From Clostridiales bacterium (GTDB lineage: Bacteria; Bacillota; Clostridia; Oscillospirales; Ruminococcaceae), in contig QAMM01000007.1 of assembly GCA_003150405.1 (NCBI GenBank), positions 124,001 to 188,000 on the forward strand: a DNA stretch of 64,000 bases. Direction: 5' to 3'. Positions 50,036 to 58,117 of this stretch are shown here, piece after piece. Position numbers and translations under genes: made by a program. A model generated the notes under the pieces. That model was not told the DNA's origin. It saw only the letters and a program-made list of their open reading frames with translations, and did no database searches. Within the stretch, counting starts at the first letter, position 1. Every line of letters begins with the position of its first letter.

Positions 50036-50085
50036 GAGGTTCAGTATTTCACCAATTTCATTCGTTAAAAGCTTCCAACTTATCA

Positions 50086-50235
50086 TCAGACCGCCTGTTC
50101 GTCGTCTACGGTTCTGCTTAAATCTTCTAAACCTATAAAGTCCATGCCGTTAACTTCAAGCAGAGCTAAAACCGGTTTGCCATCAAAAATACCGATATAG
50201 TAGCCATTATCTTCCCATTTTCTGTTTCTTTCAGT
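50086..50235 (-). pseudogene. C-terminal remnant of an unrecognised gene
   Basis: A 49-codon frame without a start codon encodes protein-like sequence (RNRKWEDNGYYIGIFDGKPVL, then LLEVNGMDFIGLEDL), ending at a double stop. The frame is closed by TGA just upstream. It looks like the tail of a gene whose 5' part is lost. Confidence 0.35.
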
Positions 50236-50339
50236 TCAATTATAATTTACATATCAATATTTTAGAAAGTTAATAAAGAATTCTTTAACCAACTATTTTT
50301 TAAACCTATCACATATCATTATTCAAATACAAACGATAT

Positions 50340-51830
50340 TCATAAACCGAGTTCCACAATCCGGTTGATCGCCTCCAGATTCAGATATTTACGGAAATTT
50401 TGTGCGAGCAATTCGTACTGGGTTTCCTTGTAATGGCGGTAATCCACTGCAACAAGGGCATTTTCATCAAGCCCTTTACGCTTTAACAGCAGCTGAAGCA
50501 GGGCGTTTGTAAACTCAGTACTATCAAATAAGCCGTGAAGGTAGCTGCCCAGCACATTTCCGCACACTGCGCCGTCCAGGTTTCCGGATGCCGTTTGACA
50601 AAAAGCGTGCGCCCGTTGTCCTGTGCTGGTTCCCATATGGATTTCATACCCTTCCAACGGTTGACTGGAAAGCGCGGAAAAAGGGCCGTCCAGCGGGCAG
50701 ACAACGGCATCTGTGCGTCCCCTTGTTTTTTGGCGTGAAAATACAGTTTGAATTGGAAGAAGTCCCATTCCCGCCAACTCACCGTCACATTCAACCCCCT
50801 CCGGATCACACAGCGTTTCGCCAAGCATCTGGTACCCGCCGCAGATGCCTATGAGCAGTGTCCCTTTTGCCGCCAGCTTTTTGACCGCAGCTTCCATACC
50901 GCTTTGCCGCAGCCACAAAAGATCTCCCATGGTGTTTTTGGTGCCGGGAAGTAGGATAAGATCCGGGCAGCCCAGTTCTTTGGGAACGGTGACGTACCGA
51001 ACACCGACCCCTTCGACCTGCTCTAAGATGTGAAAATCAGTAAAATTGGAAATGTGGGGCAGACGGATAACCACAACATCCAGAACGCCCCTCTGTTCCC
51101 GGTTTGCAAGTCGGGGGGCAAGGCTATCTTCGTCCTCCAAATCCACATCCAAATGAGGCAGAACCCCAACCACCGGAATGCCGGTGAGCTTTTCCAGCTG
51201 TACCAAGCCGGGCCGGAGGATTTCCGGGTCGCCACGAAATTTGTTGATGATAAGCCCCTTAATCATTTTCTGTTCTCTGGGCTCCAAAAGGGCAATGGTG
51301 CCATAGAGACTTGCAAAAACGCCGCCGCGGTCAATGTCGCCCACCAGTAAAACCGGGGACCGGGCTATTTTCGCCATGCCCATATTGACAAAGTCATCTT
51401 TTTTGAGGTTGATTTCTGCCGGGCTGCCCGCGCCTTCGAGCACAATGCGATCAAACTGACGGTCAAGAGCAGTATAAGCCGCACGAACAGCCGGGAAAAG
51501 CTCCTGTTTGCGCCGATAATACTCGCTGGCCGGCAAAGTGCCAAATACCCTGCCGTTCACAATGACCTGGCTTTCCATATCGCCGGTTGGCTTGAGCAGA
51601 ATGGGATTCATCTGCACGGACGGTTCTACCAGCGCCGCCTCCGCCTGTACAACCTGAGCGCGGCCCATTTCCAGTCCGTCGGCAGTGACGAAGCTGTTGA
51701 GCGCCATATTCTGGCTTTTAAACGGCGCGGTGCTCCATCCATCCTGGCGGAACACCCGACAAAGCCCGGCCGCAATGAGGCTTTTGCCCGCGCCGGAGGC
51801 AACCCCCTGTATCATAATTGCTTTTGCCAA
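50340..51830 (-). CDS. cobQ: cobyric acid synthase (CobQ/CbiP)
   Basis: A glutamine-dependent amidotransferase, 496 residues, that amidates the b, d, e and g side chains of adenosylcobyrinic acid a,c-diamide. The N-terminal domain is a P-loop dethiobiotin-synthetase-like ATPase (GVASGAGKSLIAAGL, then EGAGSPAEINL). The C-terminal glutaminase has its Cys in GICGGYQMLG and His in GSYLHGLFD. TTG 51830 is the start, with GGAGGAAATACG upstream, overlapping the previous gene by 19 bases. It is the last gene of the operon. Confidence 0.95.
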   Translation of the reverse strand: MAKAIMIQGVASGAGKSLIAAGLCRVFRQDGWSTAPFKSQNMALNSFVTADGLEMGRAQVVQAEAALVEPSVQMNPILLKPTGDMESQVIVNGRVFGTLPASEYYRRKQELFPAVRAAYTALDRQFDRIVLEGAGSPAEINLKKDDFVNMGMAKIARSPVLLVGDIDRGGVFASLYGTIALLEPREQKMIKGLIINKFRGDPEILRPGLVQLEKLTGIPVVGVLPHLDVDLEDEDSLAPRLANREQRGVLDVVVIRLPHISNFTDFHILEQVEGVGVRYVTVPKELGCPDLILLPGTKNTMGDLLWLRQSGMEAAVKKLAAKGTLLIGICGGYQMLGETLCDPEGVECDGELAGMGLLPIQTVFSRQKTRGRTDAVVCPLDGPFSALSSQPLEGYEIHMGTSTGQRAHAFCQTASGNLDGAVCGNVLGSYLHGLFDSTEFTNALLQLLLKRKGLDENALVAVDYRHYKETQYELLAQNFRKYLNLEAINRIVELGL

Positions 51831-52894
51831 CGTATTTCCTCCTCAAACAAGCGCTGCATGGCGCCAATGAGACATTTATTTTCATTGTGTGTGCGCACAG
51901 CCGCCCGGCAGTAACCCGGCGGAAGACCGGGATAATTGTCGCAGCTGCGGATCAATATCCCATTTTGTTCCAGCCGGACAGGCAAATTTTGAATCGGTGA
52001 GCGGAAAAAGAGGTAGTTTGCATGGGAACCAATGGGTTCAATGCCGCTCCGCCTAAGCTGTTCCTTCATCCAGCGGCGTTCCCGGCGGATAAGGGCCTGT
52101 GTTTTTTTCAGGTACTCCGTTTCCTGTAAAGCGGCAATTCCCGCCGCCTGTGCAAGGGAGGAAACCGCCCAGGGCGGTCCGGCCAAGAAACACCGTTCCA
52201 GCAGGGCACAGTCGGCCGATAAAAGATATCCAAGCCGGACGCCGGCCATACCGTAAAGCTTGGTAAACGCCTTAAGAACAGCCAAATTAGGGAATTCTTC
52301 CAGCCATTGGGTGCAGGAATGCTGTAGCTCCGGCGGAAGAAACGCCTGAAAGCATTCATCCAGCAAAACCATAGTCTTGTTCTGCCTGCACCGCTCCAAA
52401 ATACGGCGGAGCAATCCCGGCTCAACCACCTGTCCGGTTGGATTGTTCGGGGTACAGAGGAACAGGAGCTCCACCTCCGGCGTGAGTTCCGCAAGCAAAG
52501 CATCGTCAATGCAAAAATCCTTCTGCGGTAAAAGCGGATGAAAACGCACCTTGCACCCCACCGTGCGGAGCGCACGCTCGTATTCGGCAAAGGTCGGAAT
52601 AGGGAGCAGCGCGCATTTTGGCCTGCGGGCCATCACCAGCCGGTAGATCAAATCCGCTGCGCCGTTACCGCACAGAATAAATTTCTCAGGCAGATGTTCT
52701 GCCCGCGCAAGCGCGCCGGTAAGTTTCCGGCACAGGGGATCGGGGTAACGGTCTGCCATTTGTGCGGCAGCTGCAATGGCGCGCTGCACCCCTTCCGGCA
52801 CGCCAAGCGGGTTGACGTTTGCGGAAAAATCCAGCGGTGGTTTCCCATGCCGGCGGATAAACCCTTCGACATCGCCGCCGTGTATCAGCTTCAT
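51812..52894 (-). CDS. cobD: threonine-phosphate decarboxylase-like aminotransferase (CobD)
   Basis: A PLP enzyme of 360 residues, fold type I. It decarboxylates L-threonine-O-3-phosphate to (R)-1-amino-2-propanol phosphate, the linker of the nucleotide loop. The N-terminal HGGDVEGFIRRHG and LDFSANVNPLGVP are diagnostic of CobD. The PLP Lys is in LKAFTKLYGMAGVRLGY, and FLCTPNNPTG is present. ATG 52894 with GGGAGG upstream is preferred over the extension to 52975. Confidence 0.92.
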   Translation of the reverse strand: MKLIHGGDVEGFIRRHGKPPLDFSANVNPLGVPEGVQRAIAAAAQMADRYPDPLCRKLTGALARAEHLPEKFILCGNGAADLIYRLVMARRPKCALLPIPTFAEYERALRTVGCKVRFHPLLPQKDFCIDDALLAELTPEVELLFLCTPNNPTGQVVEPGLLRRILERCRQNKTMVLLDECFQAFLPPELQHSCTQWLEEFPNLAVLKAFTKLYGMAGVRLGYLLSADCALLERCFLAGPPWAVSSLAQAAGIAALQETEYLKKTQALIRRERRWMKEQLRRSGIEPIGSHANYLFFRSPIQNLPVRLEQNGILIRSCDNYPGLPPGYCRAAVRTHNENKCLIGAMQRLFEEEIRWQKQL

Positions 52895-53871
52895 AACAAA
52901 CTGCCTCCCATTCCAATAAAAATTGCCATACGTAGCAGAATACAGGCCATCAGGCTCAGCATTGTGGTGACCCAAAGCAGGCGGTTGGCGCGCAGAATAT
53001 CCCTTGGTTCAATAGGGCGAAGACGGTCGCCAATGGTGGGCTTGCGCACAAGCTTGCCAAAGTAGCTTGTGTCACCCGCAAGCTGCACGCCCAGCGCTCC
53101 GGCATAGACCGACTCGGTTTGAGCGGAATTTGGGCTGGCATGGTTGTGCCGGTCGCGCCGGAAAATCCGCCAGGCATTTTTGAGCGAAAATCCGGACAAT
53201 CCGGCTGCAAGCACTGTCAACAATGCGCTCAACCGAGCCGGGAGAAAATTGGCAGCATCGTCCAAACGGGCCGCTGCTTTCCCAAAGAAACGGTAACGGT
53301 CATTTTTATATCCAACCATACTGTCCATTGTATTAATCGCCTTGTAAAACATGCCAAGCGGCGCGCCGCCCAGCGCAAGAAAAAACATGGGGGCAATAAC
53401 GCCGTCGCTGCTATTTTCCGCTACGGTTTCAACCGCTGCGCGGGTAACGCCCTCTGCGGTCAGAGACTTGGTGTCCCGCCCAACGATGCGTCCCACCGCT
53501 TTGCGTGCGCCCGGCAGGTCCCCGGCAGCAAGCCGGAGGAAAACCGCTTTACTGGCCTGTGCAAGGCCCCTAGCGGCGAGAACCTGGTAACACATCCAGC
53601 ATTCGGCGGCAAAGCAAAGCAGGGGATGTACCAAACAGAGCAGCCAGAGGCAGGCAAAAGAAACGCCCCAGGAGAGGAGCGGCAGCACAACTGCAAGTAG
53701 AATTCCACCGGCCAACTCCCCCCTCGGCGTTTTAGGAAACAGACACCGGAGCAGCTTTTCCAGCCAGGTGATCAGTTTTCCCATCGCAACCACCGGATGC
53801 GGCAGCCAAAGGGGATCGCCAAGCAAAAAATCCAGTAGAAATCCCACCGCAAGCGCAATGGTATGGTTCAA
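52891..53871 (-). CDS. cbiB: adenosylcobinamide-phosphate synthase (CbiB)
   Basis: A membrane enzyme of 326 residues that joins the aminopropanol (phosphate) linker to adenosylcobyric acid. The N-terminus VGFLLDFLLGDPLWLPHPVVAMG, the block AVETVAENSSDGVIAPMFF and the NTMDSMVGYKNDRY motif are all CbiB hallmarks. TTG 53871 is chosen: it overlaps the stop of the upstream gene (TTGA) and follows GGGGCTGGG. The longer frame to 53928 would overlap cobC further. Confidence 0.94.
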   Translation of the reverse strand: MNHTIALAVGFLLDFLLGDPLWLPHPVVAMGKLITWLEKLLRCLFPKTPRGELAGGILLAVVLPLLSWGVSFACLWLLCLVHPLLCFAAECWMCYQVLAARGLAQASKAVFLRLAAGDLPGARKAVGRIVGRDTKSLTAEGVTRAAVETVAENSSDGVIAPMFFLALGGAPLGMFYKAINTMDSMVGYKNDRYRFFGKAAARLDDAANFLPARLSALLTVLAAGLSGFSLKNAWRIFRRDRHNHASPNSAQTESVYAGALGVQLAGDTSYFGKLVRKPTIGDRLRPIEPRDILRANRLLWVTTMLSLMACILLRMAIFIGMGGSLL

Positions 53872-54485
53872 AAATGCCCAGCCCCTTTCGTTATTTTCTG
53901 TATACAGAAGCTTTGTCCATGTAGCCACTGCTCCTCGGTCAGCCAGCCCGAAAGGCGCACGCCGTTTTGAACATGCCAGTCAAAATAAGGCCGTCTTGGC
54001 AGTGCGTGTTGGCTGAAAATAGCCATAATGGTTCCGCCGTGGACGACAAAACAGAGCTTTTCTTCTCCGCTTTCCAGCGCCCGGCTGATCACCTGCCGGA
54101 ATTGGCAGCAAACCCGCGTGGTAAATTCTTCTTGGCACTCCCCACCGGGACAGCGGGCAAGGCAGCCGGAATCCACCCAGGCGCGATAAGCTGCACTGCA
54201 GCGCAGTTCGGCGAAATTGTGCCCTTCAAACGCCCCGAAATCCATTTCTGCAAACCCGGGACAGCACACCTGCTCCGCATTTGGGAACAAAACAGCAGCC
54301 GATTGGGCGGTGCGCAATAACGGCGTAATATAAACCCGGCGGACTGCCGCGTCCTCTGGAGCTGGATGCAGCGCACCGCGTCCGGCCGGACTGAGCGGCT
54401 CGTCCGTGCGCCCAATGTAACGCTTCTCCATATTGCCTTTTGTTGCGCCATGCCGGTAAAAAACAAGCTCTATCACACGGCTCAT
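53868..54485 (-). CDS. cobC: alpha-ribazole phosphatase-like histidine phosphatase (CobC)
   Basis: A 205-residue histidine phosphatase. The N-terminal FYRHGATKGN holds the phospho-His and EMDFGAFEGHNF the acid region. FVVHGGTIMAIF carries the second His. In cobamide operons this family removes the 5'-phosphate of alpha-ribazole or of the coenzyme precursor. It overlaps both neighbours by four bases. Operon position supports the role. Confidence 0.87.
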   Translation of the reverse strand: MSRVIELVFYRHGATKGNMEKRYIGRTDEPLSPAGRGALHPAPEDAAVRRVYITPLLRTAQSAAVLFPNAEQVCCPGFAEMDFGAFEGHNFAELRCSAAYRAWVDSGCLARCPGGECQEEFTTRVCCQFRQVISRALESGEEKLCFVVHGGTIMAIFSQHALPRRPYFDWHVQNGVRLSGWLTEEQWLHGQSFCIQKITKGAGHF

Positions 54486-54835
54486 TTAATCACCTGCGGG
54501 ATCCCACAGACAACCCGGACAACCCGCTCCGCCTGTTCTGCCAGCCGGATACAGAGCCGCCCAACCTCTTCTCGAAGGCAGTCCTGCCGCTCGTCAATGG
54601 GGACAACCCCGGAACCCATTTCATCGCAGACCACAACCTGCTTTTCCAGCAGCCAGGGCAGCAGGCTCTGTGGCTCGCCGCCTTGGGAAAGGCAGTGCTG
54701 AACCAGGTCCTGAAGCGCATTGAGCACCGGACGGGCATCCAGAAGGCCGTCTGAAATATCTGCTTCCAAAAAGCCCAGCGCATTTTGGACATAATCCCGT
54801 TTGCCGGAGGCGTAGCCGCCAATCACCAAAACCAT
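54482..54835 (-). CDS. short CobU-like P-loop protein
   Basis: A 117-residue protein related to adenosylcobinamide kinase/guanylyltransferase. It keeps the P-loop GGYASGKRDY, the CDEMGSGVVPID segment and the C-terminal AEQAERVVRVVCGIP. It lacks about 60 central residues, including the region around the guanylylated His of CobU. A full CobU is encoded at 55608-56129, so this may be a subunit, a regulator or a kinase-only version. It starts at ATG 54835, overlapping cobS by 13 bases. Confidence 0.75.
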   Translation of the reverse strand: MVLVIGGYASGKRDYVQNALGFLEADISDGLLDARPVLNALQDLVQHCLSQGGEPQSLLPWLLEKQVVVCDEMGSGVVPIDERQDCLREEVGRLCIRLAEQAERVVRVVCGIPQVIK

Positions 54836-55611
54836 GCAATCACCCCATCCAATTTTTGAGTAACAATCAATGCCGTCAGCATTGAAATTTCACATACCTG
54901 CAAAAAATAGCCCGCCAAATCCCCGGTTATGCCGCCAAATTGTTTGAGAGACATGTGGTGGTAATACCAAAACGCCAACCCGGCGGCAGCACAAAGCGCA
55001 CTGCCTCGAATGGGGGAAAAAACCACCATAGCAGCCGTCAGCAGGCCAAGAAACATGAGCAGAAATGTCTTTCCGCCGGATTGCGGGCTGTGGTCGGAAA
55101 AGGTTTTTGCGAGGCCGTCCTTACGCGCTTTGGGAAAGGTGAGGACCGAGAGGCCGCTCAGCATTCGTTCCAACAGGTAACCTCCGCTGATGAGCAATGC
55201 GGTTTTCAAATCCTTTTCCAGCTCGCTACACAGCGCCAGGTAAAACAGGAAGTATGCCGCAACGACAATGACTGCAAATGCCCCTGTATGCGGATCCTTG
55301 AGAATTTCCAGCTTTTTGGCCTGTGGGGCGTGACTGGAAAGGGCGTCCACGGTATCGCAGAAGCCGTCCAGATGGATTCCTCCAGTCACCACCAGTGGGA
55401 GAAGAACATATCCGGTACTTGTGAGCAAGCCGCCAAACCGCAGCGTCCCGGCAAGCCAGCACCAACTACAAAGCAGCACACCGGCGGCCGCACCGACCAG
55501 GGGAAAAGCGCAGAGCATATACCGCATATTGCGGTCATCCCATGAAAGGTGTGGAACCGGGATGCGTGAAAACATGGAAAACGCTGTGACAATGGTGCCA
55601 AACAGCCTCAT
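54823..55611 (-). CDS. cobS: adenosylcobinamide-GDP ribazoletransferase (CobS)
   Basis: A membrane enzyme of 262 residues that joins adenosylcobinamide-GDP with alpha-ribazole (phosphate) to give the complete cobamide. The N-terminal FSRIPVPHLSWDDRNMRYMLCAFPLVG and GGIHLDGFCDTVDALSSH, with its acidic metal motif, are diagnostic. LKDPHTGAFAV follows. Six or seven hydrophobic segments. The start overlaps cobU by four bases. Confidence 0.95.
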   Translation of the reverse strand: MRLFGTIVTAFSMFSRIPVPHLSWDDRNMRYMLCAFPLVGAAAGVLLCSWCWLAGTLRFGGLLTSTGYVLLPLVVTGGIHLDGFCDTVDALSSHAPQAKKLEILKDPHTGAFAVIVVAAYFLFYLALCSELEKDLKTALLISGGYLLERMLSGLSVLTFPKARKDGLAKTFSDHSPQSGGKTFLLMFLGLLTAAMVVFSPIRGSALCAAAGLAFWYYHHMSLKQFGGITGDLAGYFLQVCEISMLTALIVTQKLDGVIAWFW

Positions 55612-56129
55612 GGAAGCTCCCCCTTTACCGCAAGTGGAATGCCGCAGACCACCTCAACAACTCGGTCGGCCTGCCGGGCTAGAAATTCGTTCAGCCCGCC
55701 CAGCACATCCAGGTAATGGATGGTCTCCTGCCCGTAAAACAATCCCTCGCGAAAAACATCGTTGCTGACAACAATCAAATTGCTGGTTTGCCGAAGCAAA
55801 TTGGAAATTCCGGCACGAATGCGTTCCGGGCTTTCTGCGCCCGCTCCCTCCGGCCAGAACAGCTCGTTGGCCGCTAGATTCCCCATACACTCCAACAATA
55901 CCGTTCCGCGGCGGGGCAGTATAAGGGCATCAAGCCCAGTGTAGCACTCCAGGGTTTGAAAATTTTTCCCTGCGCGTTCCGCCCGGTGCTTTTGAATGCG
56001 TGCTTTGGCGGATGCGCCATAAGGCCGCATTGTGGCGATGTAATACCGCAGGCCTGCCGACGCACAGGCAAGACGTTCCGCATATTCGCTTTTCCCGCTG
56101 GCACTGCCGCCATACACCAGCGTCAGCAT
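55608..56129 (-). CDS. cobU: adenosylcobinamide kinase / guanylyltransferase (CobU)
   Basis: A 173-residue bifunctional enzyme that phosphorylates adenosylcobinamide and then attaches GMP. The P-loop is YGGSASGKSEYAE. IATMRPYGASAKARIQKHRAERAG covers the guanylyl-acceptor region, with His in KHRAER, and VVSNDVFREGL is conserved. ATG 56129, with GAGGGCTGGGG upstream, overlaps the cobT stop by seven bases; the frame to 56159 is not needed. Confidence 0.95.
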   Translation of the reverse strand: MLTLVYGGSASGKSEYAERLACASAGLRYYIATMRPYGASAKARIQKHRAERAGKNFQTLECYTGLDALILPRRGTVLLECMGNLAANELFWPEGAGAESPERIRAGISNLLRQTSNLIVVSNDVFREGLFYGQETIHYLDVLGGLNEFLARQADRVVEVVCGIPLAVKGELP

Positions 56130-57187
56130 CCCCAGCCCTCGCTCAACGGCTGGTAGCAATCAATCTGTATCTCCCCAAAGGTGTCCATGTTGAAATAAAG
56201 TTCCAGCGCCATATCCAGAAGCGGAAGCGCCGCCACCGCCCCAGTCCCTTCGCCAAGACGCATCCCGGCACAGAGGAGCGGATGAAGGCCAAGCGCGTCA
56301 AGAACACAGCGGGCAGCCGGTTCCTCTGAAACATGGGTGGCCAGCATGGCACAGGCGGCTTCCGGGCGAAGTCGTGTGGCAACCAGCGCCGCAACCGAAG
56401 AGATAAAACCATCTACGAGGACAGGCACCCGGTACAATGCACCGCCGAGGAACAACCCGGCCATGCCAGCAATATCAAAGCCGCCGACTTTGACAAGGAC
56501 GTCCCAAGCGTCCTGCGGATCCGGACAGTTGACTTCCAGTGTCTTTTGGATCACTGCAATTTTGTGCGCCATCCCCTGGTCGCTCAAACCTGCACCCCGC
56601 CCGGTCATCTCGGAGACCGGCCGCCCGAGCAGCACCGAGGCAACGGCGCTGCTCGTGGTGGTGTTGCCTATGCCCATCTCACCGGTTGCAAGAATCTGGT
56701 AACCCTGCGCCTTTAAATCCCGGACCAGGTCAATTCCAACCGAGACGGCCCGCTGTGCCTGCTCCAGCGTCATGGCAGGGCCTGTGCTGATGTCCCCAGT
56801 GCCGGGAGCAATCTTGCGGTTCAGCACACCAAAGCCGGTCAGGTCCTTTGCAATCCCAATATCCACCGGGAAAACATCCACTCCGGCACAACTGGCAAAT
56901 CGGTTGATACACCCCCTGCCGCGCGCGATGTTCCGCGCTACAGCGGCGGTCACTTCCATACCAGTCTGGGAAATGCCCTGTGCAACTACGCCGTTGTCCG
57001 CGCACATGACGACAGCCGCGCGCCGGTCAAGCCGGTACCCGGCGTCTCCGGTAAGGGCGGCAATTTGAACCACAGCGTCCTCCAGCAGACCGAGGCTTCC
57101 CAGCGGTTTTGCCAGAGTGTTCCATCGTGTCCGGCATTGGTCGGCTGCGGCCTTGTTTGGGGGCGCAATTCTCTCATTCCAATCCAT
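56123..57187 (-). CDS. cobT: nicotinate-nucleotide:dimethylbenzimidazole phosphoribosyltransferase (CobT)
   Basis: A 354-residue enzyme that converts the lower-ligand base to its alpha-ribotide. VMCADNGVVAQGISQTG, the TGEMGIGNTTTSSAV motif and the catalytic Glu in MRLGEGTGAV are present. ATG 57187 is preferred: GGAGG stands six bases upstream, while ATG 57193 lies too close. With CobU/S/C it completes nucleotide-loop assembly. Which lower ligand is used cannot be inferred. Confidence 0.95.
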   Translation of the reverse strand: MDWNERIAPPNKAAADQCRTRWNTLAKPLGSLGLLEDAVVQIAALTGDAGYRLDRRAAVVMCADNGVVAQGISQTGMEVTAAVARNIARGRGCINRFASCAGVDVFPVDIGIAKDLTGFGVLNRKIAPGTGDISTGPAMTLEQAQRAVSVGIDLVRDLKAQGYQILATGEMGIGNTTTSSAVASVLLGRPVSEMTGRGAGLSDQGMAHKIAVIQKTLEVNCPDPQDAWDVLVKVGGFDIAGMAGLFLGGALYRVPVLVDGFISSVAALVATRLRPEAACAMLATHVSEEPAARCVLDALGLHPLLCAGMRLGEGTGAVAALPLLDMALELYFNMDTFGEIQIDCYQPLSEGWGC

Positions 57188-57199
57188 TATCATCCTCCA

Positions 57200-58117
57200 T
57201 CAGCGGTACATACCGTATTTAATCTTCACCCGTTCAATCTTGCGGATGACCTTATCCCCGAATAGAAACAGAAAAAAGGCCGTAGCAAGCGCATGGGTAA
57301 AATCATAGGGTACCCCGGACAGGTAAAGCACCGTCAGGGAGTGCCAGCTCATGTCAATGTTGGTGCGGTCAATGGAACTGGACATCACCATGGCGCAGAC
57401 ATTCATAATTCCACCGTAGATGATAAAGGTCGTCAAAAATCCATAGACCGAAAGGGTAAGGTCGTCCACCGGCATCCGTTTACGCTGGATCACCAGTCCA
57501 AGGAGCAGTCCCCCTGCGCCAAAAATGTAAAGCCGCCAGCCGAGAAAAGGGCCGTCTCCCCACAGCAGGTAGGTGATATAAGCGACGCCGATGGCAGCGG
57601 CTACGCTCAGCACCGGCCCCAACACCAGCTTAAAGCTGCGGGATTTGAGCTGGTCAAGATCTACTTTGTTGAAAACAATGCCTGCAAGAAAACCGAGCAG
57701 ACCCCAGCACACCATCTGCCATGGGGACCAAGGCCCGTGCCCCAGAAAAAAGTTGCAGACAAACCGTGCCAGCGCGCCAACAAGAAACCCTTCCTCCGGG
57801 CCAAGGGCAATGCCGGCAATAATGACCAGGGCCGTTCCCGCCTGAAAGGGGATCATCATGGAACAGACCAGCGTTCCGCAGGCCGCCAAAGCGGACATAA
57901 CAGCAATCATCACCAATTCCCGCGCGCGCGGCTTGCGTTTTTCAAACACCATGAAGAACGGGATAATGGTATAGGCCAAAATAAGGACGCTGATGAACAG
58001 GTACTTCCTGTCTCCCAGAAACTGTACGCCAACAAAAATGGTTGCAGGCACCAGGATAAAAATAATTAGGGCGGCCGTCCAGAAGCGCTTTCGGCGGGCA
58101 GCCGCATATTGAGTCAT
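57200..58117 (-). CDS. ECF transporter S component (probable cobamide/corrinoid precursor)
   Basis: A membrane protein of about 305 residues with eight or more hydrophobic segments, of the ECF substrate-binding type. ALGPEEGFLVGALARFVCNFFLGHGPWSPWQM is the pattern seen in S components of the CbrT-like group, though split here by loop insertions. Its genes are sandwiched between the ECF ATPases and cobT, so cobalamin or cobinamide is the likely substrate (inference). ATG 58117 overlaps the ATPase stop (ATGA); ATG 58135 is an alternative. Confidence 0.8.
   Translation of the reverse strand: MTQYAAARRKRFWTAALIIFILVPATIFVGVQFLGDRKYLFISVLILAYTIIPFFMVFEKRKPRARELVMIAVMSALAACGTLVCSMMIPFQAGTALVIIAGIALGPEEGFLVGALARFVCNFFLGHGPWSPWQMVCWGLLGFLAGIVFNKVDLDQLKSRSFKLVLGPVLSVAAAIGVAYITYLLWGDGPFLGWRLYIFGAGGLLLGLVIQRKRMPVDDLTLSVYGFLTTFIIYGGIMNVCAMVMSSSIDRTNIDMSWHSLTVLYLSGVPYDFTHALATAFFLFLFGDKVIRKIERVKIKYGMYR

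Noticed and set aside
49862-50068. 68-codon frame through the triple hairpins (and a 62-codon frame on the other strand)
   Set aside because: The peptide repeats come only from the palindromic DNA; there is no ribosome site, and two intrinsic terminators lie within the frame.
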